Both the position numbers and the translations under genes were made by a program. 64,000 nucleotides of DNA from QGON01 sp963691905 (GTDB taxonomy: Bacteria; Pseudomonadota; Gammaproteobacteria; Chromatiales; Chromatiaceae), in assembly GCA_963691905.1 (NCBI GenBank), contig OY829891.1, forward strand, positions 1 through 64,000. The letters are read 5' to 3'. Position 1 is the stretch's first letter, and every line of letters begins with the position of its first letter. Under the pieces are notes generated by a model. It was not told the DNA's origin and made no database searches. It was given only the letters and a program-made list of their open reading frames with translations. Below, one piece after another: positions 32,518 through 42,062 of this stretch.

Positions 32518-34437
32518 ATGAAGCCTTTGAATTTGACGGAGAAAATCCTGCTCGACCACCTAGTTGACAGGAATGAACTGCCCGCGCCCGGTACTGTGAT
32601 CAAGATCAGGGTGGACGAGGCCTTCACTCAGGACGCCACCGGCACCATGTGCATGCTGCAGCTGGAGGCGATGGGCATCAATCGGGTCAAGCCGCTCTCC
32701 GTCAACTTCGTCGACCACAGTATGTTGCAGGTCGGGTTTCGTAATCCGGACGACCACGAATATCTGAAGACCGTGGCTCAAAAGTTGGGCATCGTCTACT
32801 CCCCGGCGGGAACCGGCATCTGTCACTTCCTTAACATCGAAAACTTCGTCAAACCCGGCATGACCGGCGTGGGCGCGGACAGTCATACCGTGAACGCCGG
32901 TGGCTGCGGCGCCATCTTCATGGGCGCCGGCGGTTACGACGTAGCCTTGGCCATGGCCACCGGCGAGTACAGCATGCCGATGCCCAAAGTGGTCAAGGTC
33001 AACCTCACCGGTTCAATACAGCCCGGCGTAATGGCCATGGATGTCATCCTTAAGATGCTGGAGATTAATGGCGTCAAGGGCGGCAAGGGCACCATCTTCG
33101 AATATTCCGGCACGGGTGTAGCCAGCCTCTCCCTCACTGAACGGGCCACCATTACCAATATGGGCGCCGAGATGGGCGCCACCACCTCCATCTTCCCCAG
33201 CGACGAACGCACCCAGGCGTTCCTTGAGGAGCGTGGACGCGGCCAGGACTACCAGCCGCTGGCGGCTGACGAGGGAGCCGAGTACGAGCACGTCATCGAT
33301 ATCGACCTCTCCGCCCTGGAGCCGCTGATCGCCATCTACCCCTCTCCCGGCAACGTGCAGAAGGTGTCAGACCACGCCGGCGCCAAGATCAACCAGGTCT
33401 CGGTAGGCAGCTGCACCAACAGCTCCTATGAGAACATCGCCTCCTTCGCCGAGTTGCTGAAGGGCAAGCGCGTCTCTGTGGACACCCTGCTCTACCCCGG
33501 CTCCCGCTCCGTGGCCATGCAGCTCGCCGATTCCGGTTACATGACCTCACTGCTTCACTCTGGGGTACGCATCCAGGATAACGGCTGCGGCGCCTGCATC
33601 GGTCAGGGCGGTTCCCCGGTGAGCAAGGGCATCTCCCTGCGCACCTTCAACCGCAACTTCCCCAAGCGATCAGGCACCGCTGACGCTGAGGTTCATCTGG
33701 TCAGCCCATTGGTGGCGGCAGCCAGCGCCATCACCGGCGAGATCACGATCCCTCAAGGGGATGTGGAGATCAAACAAACACCGGCGATCCTGGATATGGA
33801 ATCCTTCATCATGCCCCTGCCCCAGGAAGAGGCGGAGAAAGTAGAAGTCATCCGCGGCCCCAACATCATGGCCCTGCCGAATTTCGACCCGCTGCCCGAC
33901 ACCCTGAAAGGCGAGGTTCTGCTGAAGCTGGGGGACAACATCAGCACCGATGACATCCAGCCCGCAGGCACCTTTCTGCCGTTGCGCTCCAACGTCAAGG
34001 AGTACGCCATGCAGGCCACCTTCAACCCGGTGGACCCGAGCTTCTCCGCCCGCGCCTGCGAACATCGCGATGCCGGTGGTCATGGCATCATCGTCGGTGG
34101 CGAGAACTACGGTCAGGGCAGTTCCCGCGAGCATGCGGCGCTCTGCCCCCGTTGGCTAGGCATTCGCGCCGTGGTGGTCTCACAGTTTGCCCGCATCCAT
34201 GTGGCCAATCTGGTCAACTTCGGTATCGTGCCACTGACCTTCGCCAATGAGGCGGATTACGCGAAGATCAACCAGGGTGATACTGTCTCCATTGATGTCT
34301 CCAACCTTGAAGGGGATCTCTTTCTGGAGGTCAACGGCGAGCGGCTTCCGCTAAACCCGGCCTTCGAACCTGGTGACGTCGCACCCCTGAAGGCCGGCGG
34401 CTCACTGCCCCTGTTTAAATCAACCTATAAAGGCTAA
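32518..34437 (+). CDS. acn: Aconitate hydratase (aconitase)
   Basis: A 639-residue aconitase. The [4Fe-4S] ligand motifs are visible as GSCTNSSYEN and NGCGACIGQGG. The substrate-binding QGSSREHAAL motif lies in the C-terminal swivel domain. It is shorter than E. coli AcnA/AcnB (~870-890) and resembles the ~640-residue homoaconitase-like bacterial form. It interconverts citrate and isocitrate in the cytoplasm, linking isocitrate dehydrogenase to ATP-citrate lyase in the rTCA cycle. pntA starts six bases after its stop codon. Confidence 0.93.
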   Translation: MKPLNLTEKILLDHLVDRNELPAPGTVIKIRVDEAFTQDATGTMCMLQLEAMGINRVKPLSVNFVDHSMLQVGFRNPDDHEYLKTVAQKLGIVYSPAGTGICHFLNIENFVKPGMTGVGADSHTVNAGGCGAIFMGAGGYDVALAMATGEYSMPMPKVVKVNLTGSIQPGVMAMDVILKMLEINGVKGGKGTIFEYSGTGVASLSLTERATITNMGAEMGATTSIFPSDERTQAFLEERGRGQDYQPLAADEGAEYEHVIDIDLSALEPLIAIYPSPGNVQKVSDHAGAKINQVSVGSCTNSSYENIASFAELLKGKRVSVDTLLYPGSRSVAMQLADSGYMTSLLHSGVRIQDNGCGACIGQGGSPVSKGISLRTFNRNFPKRSGTADAEVHLVSPLVAAASAITGEITIPQGDVEIKQTPAILDMESFIMPLPQEEAEKVEVIRGPNIMALPNFDPLPDTLKGEVLLKLGDNISTDDIQPAGTFLPLRSNVKEYAMQATFNPVDPSFSARACEHRDAGGHGIIVGGENYGQGSSREHAALCPRWLGIRAVVVSQFARIHVANLVNFGIVPLTFANEADYAKINQGDTVSIDVSNLEGDLFLEVNGERLPLNPAFEPGDVAPLKAGGSLPLFKSTYKG

Positions 34438-34443
34438 GCAATC

Positions 34444-36012
34444 ATGGCGATGAAGATTGGTATCCCGAAAGAGTGCCACGAAGGGGAGCAACGGGTTGCT
34501 GCCACCCCCGAGACTGCTGAGCGGCTGCAGAAGCTGGGCTTCTCGGTGGCCATCCAGGCGGGTGCCGGAGCTGAGGCAAACTTCAGCGACGATGCCTTCC
34601 GTGAGGCGGGCGTTGAGATCGTGGATGAGGCCAAGACCCTGTGGGCCGAGTCCGACATCGTACTCAAAGTGCGCGCCCCGGATATCGATTGTCCAACTTG
34701 CCGGGACGAGACAGTGCTGTTGCGCGAGGGTGGCACCCTCATCAGCTTCATCTGGCCGGCCCAGAACGAGGAGCTGATGCAGAAGCTGGCCGCACGCAAG
34801 GCCACAGTGCTGGCCATGGACAGTGTTCCCCGCATCTCCCGCGCACAGAAACTGGACGCACTCAGTTCCATGGCCAACATCGCCGGTTACCGCGCCGTGG
34901 TGGAAGCAGCCAACCAGTTTGGCCGCTTCTTCACCGGCCAAGTGACCGCTGCAGGCAAGGTGCCGCCAGCTAAGGTCATGGTCATCGGTGCCGGCGTAGC
35001 CGGTCTGGCCGCCATCGGCGCGGCTGGCTCCATGGGCGCTATCGTACGCGCCTTCGACACCCGCCCTGAGGTCAAGGAGCAGGTGGAGAGCATGGGCGCC
35101 GAGTTCCTGATGCTGGAATTCGAGGAGGAGGAGGACGGATCTCCGGGAACCGGCTATGCCAAGACCATGAGCAAGGAGTTCATTGAGGCGGAGATGAAGC
35201 TGTTTGCCGAGCAGGCAATGGATGTGGACATCATCATCACCACCGCCCTGATCCCCGGCAAACCAGCCCCTGAGCTGATCACTTCCGGCATGGTCGAATC
35301 GATGAAGGACGGCAGTGTTATCGTCGATCTGGCCGCCGAGCAGGGCGGCAACTGTGCCCTGACGGAACCGGGTAAGGTGGTGGTGAAGCACGGTGTCACC
35401 CTCATAGGCTACACAGATTTGCCCAGCCGCCTGGCGACGCAATCGAGCCAGCTCTACGGCACCAACCTGCGGCATCTGCTGACCGATCTGACCCCTGAGA
35501 AGGATGGTCAGATCGTGGTGGATATGGAAGACGACGTTATCCGCGGCGCCACGGTTATCAAGGATGGCGAGATCACCTGGCCACCACCACAGATCAAAGT
35601 CTCAGCTGCCCCTGCCCCCAAACCGGCAACTGCAGCCCCGCCGCAGCCGGTGGAAGAAGAGGTGAAAAAGAGTGGCTGGGTCGGCGCCGTCGGCCTTGCC
35701 GTCGGTGTATTATTGCTGGCCGCTCTGGGCCAGGTCTCTCCGCCGGAGTTCCTGTCGCACCTCACCGTATTCGTATTGGCATGCTTCATCGGCTATATGG
35801 TGATCTGGAACGTCACCCCCGCCCTGCATACACCGCTGATGTCCGTAACCAACGCTATCAGCGGCATCATCGTCATTGGCGCCATGCTGCAGATATCCAG
35901 TTCGAGCGGGCTGGTGGTAATACTGGCGTTCGTCGCCGTCCTGATCGCAACCATCAACATCGCCGGCGGCTTCTGGGTCACCCAGCGCATGTTGAAGATG
36001 TTCCAGAAGTAG
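34444..36012 (+). CDS. pntA: NAD(P) transhydrogenase alpha subunit
   Basis: A 522-residue PntA with the NAD(H)-binding domain I (GAGVAGLAAIGAAGSMGA near residue 180), a Pro/Ala-rich linker near 390, and about four membrane segments at the C-terminus. With PntB it forms the inner-membrane proton-translocating transhydrogenase that makes NADPH from NADH using the proton gradient. Location between aconitase and malate dehydrogenase suggests it serves NADPH demand of reductive carboxylation. Confidence 0.95.
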   Translation: MAMKIGIPKECHEGEQRVAATPETAERLQKLGFSVAIQAGAGAEANFSDDAFREAGVEIVDEAKTLWAESDIVLKVRAPDIDCPTCRDETVLLREGGTLISFIWPAQNEELMQKLAARKATVLAMDSVPRISRAQKLDALSSMANIAGYRAVVEAANQFGRFFTGQVTAAGKVPPAKVMVIGAGVAGLAAIGAAGSMGAIVRAFDTRPEVKEQVESMGAEFLMLEFEEEEDGSPGTGYAKTMSKEFIEAEMKLFAEQAMDVDIIITTALIPGKPAPELITSGMVESMKDGSVIVDLAAEQGGNCALTEPGKVVVKHGVTLIGYTDLPSRLATQSSQLYGTNLRHLLTDLTPEKDGQIVVDMEDDVIRGATVIKDGEITWPPPQIKVSAAPAPKPATAAPPQPVEEEVKKSGWVGAVGLAVGVLLLAALGQVSPPEFLSHLTVFVLACFIGYMVIWNVTPALHTPLMSVTNAISGIIVIGAMLQISSSSGLVVILAFVAVLIATINIAGGFWVTQRMLKMFQK

Positions 36013-36023
36013 AGGTTTGATAG

Positions 36024-37442
36024 ATGACTTCAGGTATGCAAACAGCTTTTTACGTCGTTTCCGCCATCCTTTTCATTCTGGCTCTGGGTGGCTTGAGTAA
36101 CCCGGAAACAGCCCGGCGTGGCAACGCCTACGGCATCACCGGCATGGCTCTGGCCCTGATCGCTACCATCTTTATGGGTGATCAGGTCCACGGCGACGGT
36201 TACACCTGGCTGGCAGCGGCCATGATCATCGGCGCCAGCATCGGTCTCTTCCTCGCCATCAAGGTGCAGATGACCGAGATGCCGGAACTGGTGGCCATGC
36301 TCCACAGCTTCGTCGGTATGGCGGCAGTGCTGGTCGGTTTTGCCGGCTATTTCGGTCCGGCAGAGGATCCGGTCCACGCCCTCACCGGCGCGGCATCGAT
36401 CATCCACGAAATCGAGATCTACATCGGCGTTCTGATCGGTGCGATCACCTTCACCGGCTCCGTAGTCGCCTTTGGCAAGCTCAAGGGAATTATCACCAGC
36501 AAACCTCTGATGCTGCCGGCGCGTCACTGGCTCAATCTTGGGTTGGGCATTGCCACCATCTTTCTCGCGACCCTCTTCGTCGGCGGCGAGCACAGCAGCA
36601 TGGCCATTACCGCACTGGTCATCATGACCCTTATCGCCTTTGTCTTCGGTGTGCATATGGTGATGGCCATCGGCGGCGCCGACATGCCGGTCGTGGTCTC
36701 CATGCTCAACAGCTACTCGGGTTGGGCGGCGGCGGCCACCGGCTTCATGCTGAACAATGACCTGCTGATCGTTACCGGCGCTTTGGTAGGCTCCAGCGGC
36801 GCCATCCTCTCCTACATCATGTGTCGCGCCATGAACCGCAAGTTCCTGGCGGTAATCGCCGGTGGTTTCGGTACAGCGGGTGGCACGGTGGCTCCGTCGG
36901 GAGACGGCGAGCAACAGGAGTACTCCCCCGAGACCTCCGCCGATGAAACGGCCGAGATACTGAACAATGCCAAGGAGGTGGTCATAGTACCCGGCTACGG
37001 CATGGCTGTGGCTCAAGCCCAGCACACCATCAACGATATCACGCGCAAACTGCGCGCCAAGGATATCAACGTGCGCTTCGCCATCCATCCGGTTGCGGGC
37101 CGCATGCCGGGCCACATGAACGTGTTGCTGGCCGAGGCCAAGGTACCCTACGACATCGTGCTGGAGATGGATGAAATCAACGAGGATCTTCCCAAGGTAG
37201 ATGTGGTGCTGGTAATCGGCGCCAATGATATCGTCAACCCCAGTGCCCTGGACGATCCCAACAGCCCCATCGCCGGCATGCCGGTACTGGAAGTCTGGAA
37301 CGCGAGTTCCGTGGTGGTGATGAAGCGCGGCAGGGGCGTCGGTTATGCCGGCGTGGACAACCCGCTGTTCTTCAGGGACAACACCCGTATGCTCTATGGT
37401 GACGCCAAGGCAAGTGTCGACGCCATCCTGGGTAATATCTAG
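36024..37442 (+). CDS. pntB: NAD(P) transhydrogenase beta subunit
   Basis: A 472-residue PntB with about eight to nine membrane segments (residues 1-265) and the NADP(H)-binding domain III at the C-terminus (VPGYGMAVAQAQHTI, HPVAGRMPGHMNVLL, IGANDIVNP, RGRGVGYAGVDNPLF). It follows pntA after 11 bases and is ended by a terminator-like hairpin. Confidence 0.95.
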   Translation: MTSGMQTAFYVVSAILFILALGGLSNPETARRGNAYGITGMALALIATIFMGDQVHGDGYTWLAAAMIIGASIGLFLAIKVQMTEMPELVAMLHSFVGMAAVLVGFAGYFGPAEDPVHALTGAASIIHEIEIYIGVLIGAITFTGSVVAFGKLKGIITSKPLMLPARHWLNLGLGIATIFLATLFVGGEHSSMAITALVIMTLIAFVFGVHMVMAIGGADMPVVVSMLNSYSGWAAAATGFMLNNDLLIVTGALVGSSGAILSYIMCRAMNRKFLAVIAGGFGTAGGTVAPSGDGEQQEYSPETSADETAEILNNAKEVVIVPGYGMAVAQAQHTINDITRKLRAKDINVRFAIHPVAGRMPGHMNVLLAEAKVPYDIVLEMDEINEDLPKVDVVLVIGANDIVNPSALDDPNSPIAGMPVLEVWNASSVVVMKRGRGVGYAGVDNPLFFRDNTRMLYGDAKASVDAILGNI

Positions 37443-37490
37443 AAGGTTGTCGGAAACCCGACAGCCTCCTAAGCCTATGGATATCTCTTT

Positions 37491-37526
37491 AGCCCTCTCC
37501 TCAAAATTCTCAGGGAGAGGGCTTTA
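37491..37526 (+). terminator. Terminator-like hairpin after pntB
   Basis: A ten-pair stem, AGCCCTCTCC with GGAGAGGGCT (arms about 37491-37500 and 37514-37523), has a 13-base loop and is followed by TTTAT. A second small palindrome, CGGCGCAT/ATGCGCCG, lies at 37594-37611. Confidence 0.7.
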
Positions 37527-37679
37527 TAAAGCTGAGTTGAGCAGCTTGCCTGCTCAAACGAAACTTATGCCCTGTGGGTATAAAGGGACGCCACGGCGCA
37601 TCAATGCGCCGAACAGGCGGCTGTTTCAGAAATTGAGCCGTTTCAATAATCCACTCTGCACTGATTGAAGGAGCACCTT

Positions 37680-38666
37680 ATGGCCAAAGCCCCCGTTCGA
37701 GTTGCCGTTACCGGCGCCGCAGGCCAGATTGGTTACGCACTGCTGTTCCGTATTGCCGCCGGCGAGATGCTGGGCAAGGACCAGCCTGTCATCCTGCATT
37801 TACTGGAAGTGCCGCACGAACGCGCACAACAGGCGCTCAAAGGCGTCATGATGGAACTGGAAGACTGCGCTTCCCCCTTGCTGGCAGGCATGATCGGTAC
37901 TGATGATCCCAAAACAGCCTTCAAGGACGCTGACTATGCCTTGTTGGTTGGCGCCATGCCACGTGGTCCTGGTATGGAACGCAAGGATCTGTTGCTGAAA
38001 AACGCCACGATCTTTATGGAGCAGGGCAGAGCATTGGATGAGGTGGCGTCGCGCAACATCCGCGTGACCATCGTCGGCAATCCCGCCAACACCAACGGAC
38101 TGATCACCATGAACTCGGCGAAGAGCCTGGCACGGGAAAACTTCAGTTCGATGATGCGCCTGGATCTCCATCGGGCTATCTCCATGCTCGCCAGCAAGGC
38201 CGGCGAGCCGGTGGACTCCGTCGAGCGGATGGCACTCTGGGGCAACCACTCTCCAGCCATGTATCCCGACATCCGCTTCGCTACCATCGCGGGTCAGAAA
38301 GCATCCACGCGAATCGACGAGACATGGTACAGAGACGAGTTTATTCCCAATGTCGGCAAGCGGGGAGCCGCCGTCATCAAGGCACGTGGCCTCTCCTCCG
38401 CCGCATCGGCCGCTAACGCCATCATCGCCCACAATCGCGACTGGACGCTGGGTTCTTCTGGGCGCTGGGTCTCCATGGGAGTCGCCTCTGATGGTTCTTA
38501 CGGCATCCCGGAAGGCCTGTTTTACGGTATGCCCTGTACTTGTGACCAAGGCAAATGGGAGGTGGTTAAAGGGCTTGATATCGACCCCTACTCCCGCCAG
38601 ATGATGGATCGGTCACTGGCCGAGCTCCAGAAGGAGCGCGACGCCGTCAAGCATCTGTTTGCCTGA
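37680..38666 (+). CDS. mdh: Malate dehydrogenase
   Basis: A 328-residue LDH-like malate dehydrogenase of the longer (type 2) group. The NAD motif TGAAGQIGYALL is at the N-terminus, the substrate loop reads MPRGPGMERKDLL, and the catalytic His is in WGNHSP. The usual RLDHNR motif here is RLDLHR, keeping the catalytic Asp and the substrate Arg. I start at ATG 37680 because GGAG lies 6 bases upstream and the family begins close to the NAD motif; an ATG 5 codons earlier has no clear site. In the rTCA cycle it reduces oxaloacetate to malate. Confidence 0.93.
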   Translation: MAKAPVRVAVTGAAGQIGYALLFRIAAGEMLGKDQPVILHLLEVPHERAQQALKGVMMELEDCASPLLAGMIGTDDPKTAFKDADYALLVGAMPRGPGMERKDLLLKNATIFMEQGRALDEVASRNIRVTIVGNPANTNGLITMNSAKSLARENFSSMMRLDLHRAISMLASKAGEPVDSVERMALWGNHSPAMYPDIRFATIAGQKASTRIDETWYRDEFIPNVGKRGAAVIKARGLSSAASAANAIIAHNRDWTLGSSGRWVSMGVASDGSYGIPEGLFYGMPCTCDQGKWEVVKGLDIDPYSRQMMDRSLAELQKERDAVKHLFA

Positions 38667-39358
38667 CAGGGTTTGACCGGTTACATTGCTGGTCCAGAAC
38701 GACGAGAACCGCTTCCAGCGCATTCTGAGTCTTCATGCTCAGTAAATTATCACTAACCAGTGACCGCCCGGAAACGCTGTTTTTACCACGAAGAACACGA
38801 AGAGAATTCATGGTTAATCAATCTCTTACCTTCGTGTTCTTCGTGGTTAGGTATGACTTTTCGGACAGGTACCAGAGCCTGTTAACCGCTACCTTGCCCA
38901 GCAACATCAGCTGACATTTACTGGTCAGCCATCCTCAGCCCTTTACGGGATCTGCCGTAAACCAGAATATTGCAACGTTCACACTATTAATCCTACTGTT
39001 TCCACCCCACTTGCATATACCGTACAACCCTCACCCCGGCGGTAGTGTTGTAGCCGAAACATCTACATTGGTTGGTATATAGGTCAAAAGCGTTTTATTA
39101 CGTAGCCTTTCAATTAAGCGTTATCACTTGCTGAAAATTTGTGTTTAACGATGGCTCCAATGTTCAGGCAAGTTGGAGAAAGCTAATGGGATCAGGAGAC
39201 TGGAATTGATCTGCCCCCATCAGTCGAAGCTCAATATGCTCTGCCATGAAGACACCAAAGTGTGATCGGTTAGAGTGTTCCAAGCACTGGACCTTCTTGG
39301 ATTGTCGCCTGCAACACCAACTGCCAAGGCCAAGATCACTATGCGATCACCTGAAAAG
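38667..39358. other. Intergenic boundary between carbon-fixation and polysaccharide loci
   Basis: About 690 bases without a convincing gene. It holds the 18-bp inverted repeat listed separately and a TTTACGG/CCGTAAA palindrome at 38942-38961 that could be an operator. In-frame codons from 39275 upstream of the glycosyltransferase start are probably not translated. Confidence 0.45.
38785..38847. repeat. 18-bp perfect inverted repeat (CACGAAGAA type)
   Basis: Arms 38785-38802 and 38830-38847 are exact inverses around a 27-base loop. Each arm is itself built of a 9-base unit, CACGAAGAA/G. Short repeats of this sequence type are common between genes in proteobacteria. Here it could form a large stem-loop or act as a bidirectional terminator. 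Confidence 0.7.
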
Positions 39359-40528
39359 ATGAAATTATCCATATTGGGCACACGCGGCATTCCAGCCAAA
39401 CACGGCGGCTTCGAAACCTTTGCCGAGAGGCTAGCACTCTATCTCACGGAGCGTGGGTGGGAAGTAACGGTCTATTGCCAGTTGGATGGTGCCGGCCAGA
39501 CTTATGAAGATACATGGAGAGGCGTTAGACGGGTGAATATCCCCGTCAAGTTGAATGGTGCGATCGGCACAATATTGTTCGACTGGAAATCAACACTGCA
39601 TGCTGCCGGCGAGGATTCTCTCAAACTGACTCTGGGTTACAACACAGCTGTATTTTCTCTCCTCTACCGTCTGAGGGGGAGAACGAATCTGTTCAATATG
39701 GACGGAATCGAATGGAAGCGCCCGAAATGGTCGCTGCCTGAAAAGATTTGGCTGATGATGAATGAGGTGTGCGGCTGCTACCTGGGCAATCACCTGATCG
39801 CGGATCATCCTGGTATCAAACGCCACCTCGAAACCCGGGTCTCCAGTGAGAAGATCTCGGTACTCCTCTACGGCAGCGACGCGCTCAAAGAAGCCTCCAG
39901 GGAAATGCTGGACCGATTTGGGGTCGAGCCGGGAAAATATGCGCTTCTGGTCGCCCGGCCGGAACCGGAAAATTCGATCCTGGAAACGGTACGCGCCTTT
40001 TCCGCATCAGCGTCCGGCATGAAACTGGTAGTACTTGGAAACTATTATCCAGACGGCATTCCCTACCACAAAGCCGTCCTGGATGCGGCCAGCGACCAGG
40101 TTATCTTTCCAGGTGCCGTCTACGAGCCGGAAGTGATTAACGCACTGCGCTTCTACTGCGGGTTCTATATCCATGGCCATACGGTGGGCGGAACCAATCC
40201 TTCCCTGGTAGAGGCGTTGGGGGCGAAATCCCCGGTACTGGCCCATGACAACCAGTTCAATCGCTGGGTGGCAGGGGACGGAGCCACCTATTTCCGTGAC
40301 GAAGCAGAATGCCGGGACCAAATTGCAGACCTGGTCGGCGACCAGGCGAAACTGAAAGAGATGGCAACATCGAGCCGTCTTCGCCATCAGGAGGCATTCA
40401 CCTGGCCTGCTGTCCTCGGCGCCTACGAGAGTCTGCTTCGATCCTGGGCATACGGTCCGGCATCCCAATCGTCTTCAGTCCCATCCAGGGTTCAGTGGGC
40501 GAAACCTTTACAGGAGAATGAAGAGTAA
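39359..40528 (+). CDS. Glycosyltransferase with DUF1972-type N-terminus (rhamnosyltransferase-like)
   Basis: A ~389-residue GT-B glycosyltransferase. It begins with the family signature LGTRGIPAKHGGFETF and has the GT4-type C-terminal half (GGTNPSLVEALGAKSPVLA). Relatives transfer rhamnose or galactose in exopolysaccharide repeat units; the sugar cannot be told from sequence. The start at 39359 matches where the family begins; ATGs at 39341 and 39275 are in frame and possible. It is the first gene of the polysaccharide locus, separated from the export gene by 363 bases. Confidence 0.85.
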   Translation: MKLSILGTRGIPAKHGGFETFAERLALYLTERGWEVTVYCQLDGAGQTYEDTWRGVRRVNIPVKLNGAIGTILFDWKSTLHAAGEDSLKLTLGYNTAVFSLLYRLRGRTNLFNMDGIEWKRPKWSLPEKIWLMMNEVCGCYLGNHLIADHPGIKRHLETRVSSEKISVLLYGSDALKEASREMLDRFGVEPGKYALLVARPEPENSILETVRAFSASASGMKLVVLGNYYPDGIPYHKAVLDAASDQVIFPGAVYEPEVINALRFYCGFYIHGHTVGGTNPSLVEALGAKSPVLAHDNQFNRWVAGDGATYFRDEAECRDQIADLVGDQAKLKEMATSSRLRHQEAFTWPAVLGAYESLLRSWAYGPASQSSSVPSRVQWAKPLQENEE

Positions 40529-40540
40529 TAGACTGTAATT

Positions 40541-40601
40541 GGAGTCAAATTTGTCTATCCTGCTGGATATCAAATGAAGATGAAAAGGCAGATTTGACTC
40601 C
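40541..40601 (+). terminator. Long hairpin after the first glycosyltransferase gene
   Basis: GGAGTCAAAT (40541-) pairs with ATTTGACTCC (-40601), and the stem extends to about 15 pairs with G-T wobbles around a ~31-base loop. It lies 13 bases after the stop codon and may terminate or stabilise the transcript. No T-run follows. Confidence 0.5.
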
Positions 40602-40643
40602 CTGAATGCCTGCCTCAATACCTGCGCGAAAACACGGGGACGG

Positions 40644-40711
40644 AGGATGTGCTGAGCGTAGCGATACGCATCTGTTGCGATTGATGCGGTTCGTTATACT
40701 CACCACATCCT
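40644..40711. repeat. 68-bp palindromic repeat element (AGGATGTG...CACATCCT)
   Basis: The ends AGGATGTGCTGAG (40644-40656) and CTCACCACATCCT (40699-40711) are inverted with one mismatch. The inside holds a second inverted pair, GCATC/GATGC with flanking ACG/CGT. This has the form of small REP/MITE-like intergenic palindromes. Confidence 0.6.
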
Positions 40712-40891
40712 ACACGTTACCTCAGTGTCAACCATACGCTGAAATAGATACAATCGAGTTTGGAAATTCCAAGACCTAAAATCCTGATCGATAATAGTAG
40801 TTGTAATATAGATTTGTTACGCTGGCCGTAACTTCGGCCAAATGTGATTGAGACGACTGGCCGGATCCCAGCAGGACACCAATAATAACTT

Positions 40892-42040
40892 GTGGGCATG
40901 TGGATCACTGAAATGCGAAACATTCAGACAGTCGGACTACTGGCGGTCATCCTGTACCTTGGCGGATGCGCAATAGCGCCAGGCATGCATATGCAGGATT
41001 TGACGGGGGGAAGCACTGTCAGTGTGCCCGTTCGTTCCCCTGATGGAGAATACACCCAGGAAAAGCTGAACATACATGAAATCACCGGCGAACTGATAGT
41101 CGAACAGGAAGCGCTTCTCTATCCGCAGCTGACTGGTTCAGCATCACCCGAACAACCGGAATACCAGTACCACATCGGGCCTGGCGATGTTCTCAATATC
41201 ACTGTGTGGGATCACCCGGAACTAACCATTCCCGCAGGACAGTTTCGCGATGCAAAAACATCCGGTACGTTAGTCGGGCCGGACGGGACGATCTTTTATC
41301 CCTACGCAGGAAAACTCGACGTCAAAGGCCTGACCGTCGAAGAGATCCGGGATGCGCTGACCAGGAAACTGTCCCACTTCATAGAGAATATTCAACTCGA
41401 CGTGAGGGTAGCGGACTACCGGAGCCAGCGCGTCTACGTGGTCGGCGAGGTCAACAACCCAGGTATCTACCCGGTGACCGATGTGCCGATGACCGCACTG
41501 GAAGCGATCAACCGGGCAGGTGGTTTTACGTTGGATTCCGACCGTCGCCAACTGACGTTGACGCGCCAGGGTGAGACCTACCGTGTCGACATGCTGGCCC
41601 TGTACGAGAATGGAGATGCATCGCGCAATCTTCTTCTGCAGCACGGCAATGTGCTCTACGTCCCCGATAGGATCAACAACAAGATCTTTGTTCTCGGTGA
41701 AGTACGCAATCCATCCTCCTATCTGATGAACAAGGGCCGCAAGACACTGGCCGAGGCACTTGCCGATGCCGGCGGCGTCGATCAGAACTCTTCAAATCCC
41801 GCGCGGGTCTATGTCATTCGCGGCAGTGATACTCCGAAGGTATTTCATCTCAACGCGAGTTCGCCTGACGCGCTCATCCTGGCGGACAGGTTTCCGTTGT
41901 TTCCACACGATGTTGTCTATGTGGACACTGCCGAAGTGGTGCGCTGGAATCGCGTAATGTCCCAGATCCTGCCTACGATAAAGATTCTGGAGATGGCCAG
42001 CCGGACAGCTTTTCCTCTGTTCCAGGGTAATGGCAATTGA
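40892..42040 (+). CDS. Outer-membrane polysaccharide export lipoprotein (Wza family)
   Basis: A 382-residue protein with a lipobox, LYLGGC, near residue 26, so it is probably anchored in the outer membrane. The polysaccharide export domain begins at about YHIGPGDVLNITVWDHPEL (residue ~90), followed by two SLBB-type domains (RVYVVGEVNNPGIYPV; KIFVLGEVRNPSSYLM). Wza proteins form the channel that exports capsule or exopolysaccharide. The start could also be an internal ATG at 40898 or 40913. It lies just upstream of the Wzc-like gene. Confidence 0.9.
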   Translation: MGMWITEMRNIQTVGLLAVILYLGGCAIAPGMHMQDLTGGSTVSVPVRSPDGEYTQEKLNIHEITGELIVEQEALLYPQLTGSASPEQPEYQYHIGPGDVLNITVWDHPELTIPAGQFRDAKTSGTLVGPDGTIFYPYAGKLDVKGLTVEEIRDALTRKLSHFIENIQLDVRVADYRSQRVYVVGEVNNPGIYPVTDVPMTALEAINRAGGFTLDSDRRQLTLTRQGETYRVDMLALYENGDASRNLLLQHGNVLYVPDRINNKIFVLGEVRNPSSYLMNKGRKTLAEALADAGGVDQNSSNPARVYVIRGSDTPKVFHLNASSPDALILADRFPLFPHDVVYVDTAEVVRWNRVMSQILPTIKILEMASRTAFPLFQGNGN

Positions 42041-42062
42041 ACGAATCCTGGAGCGGTAGACC

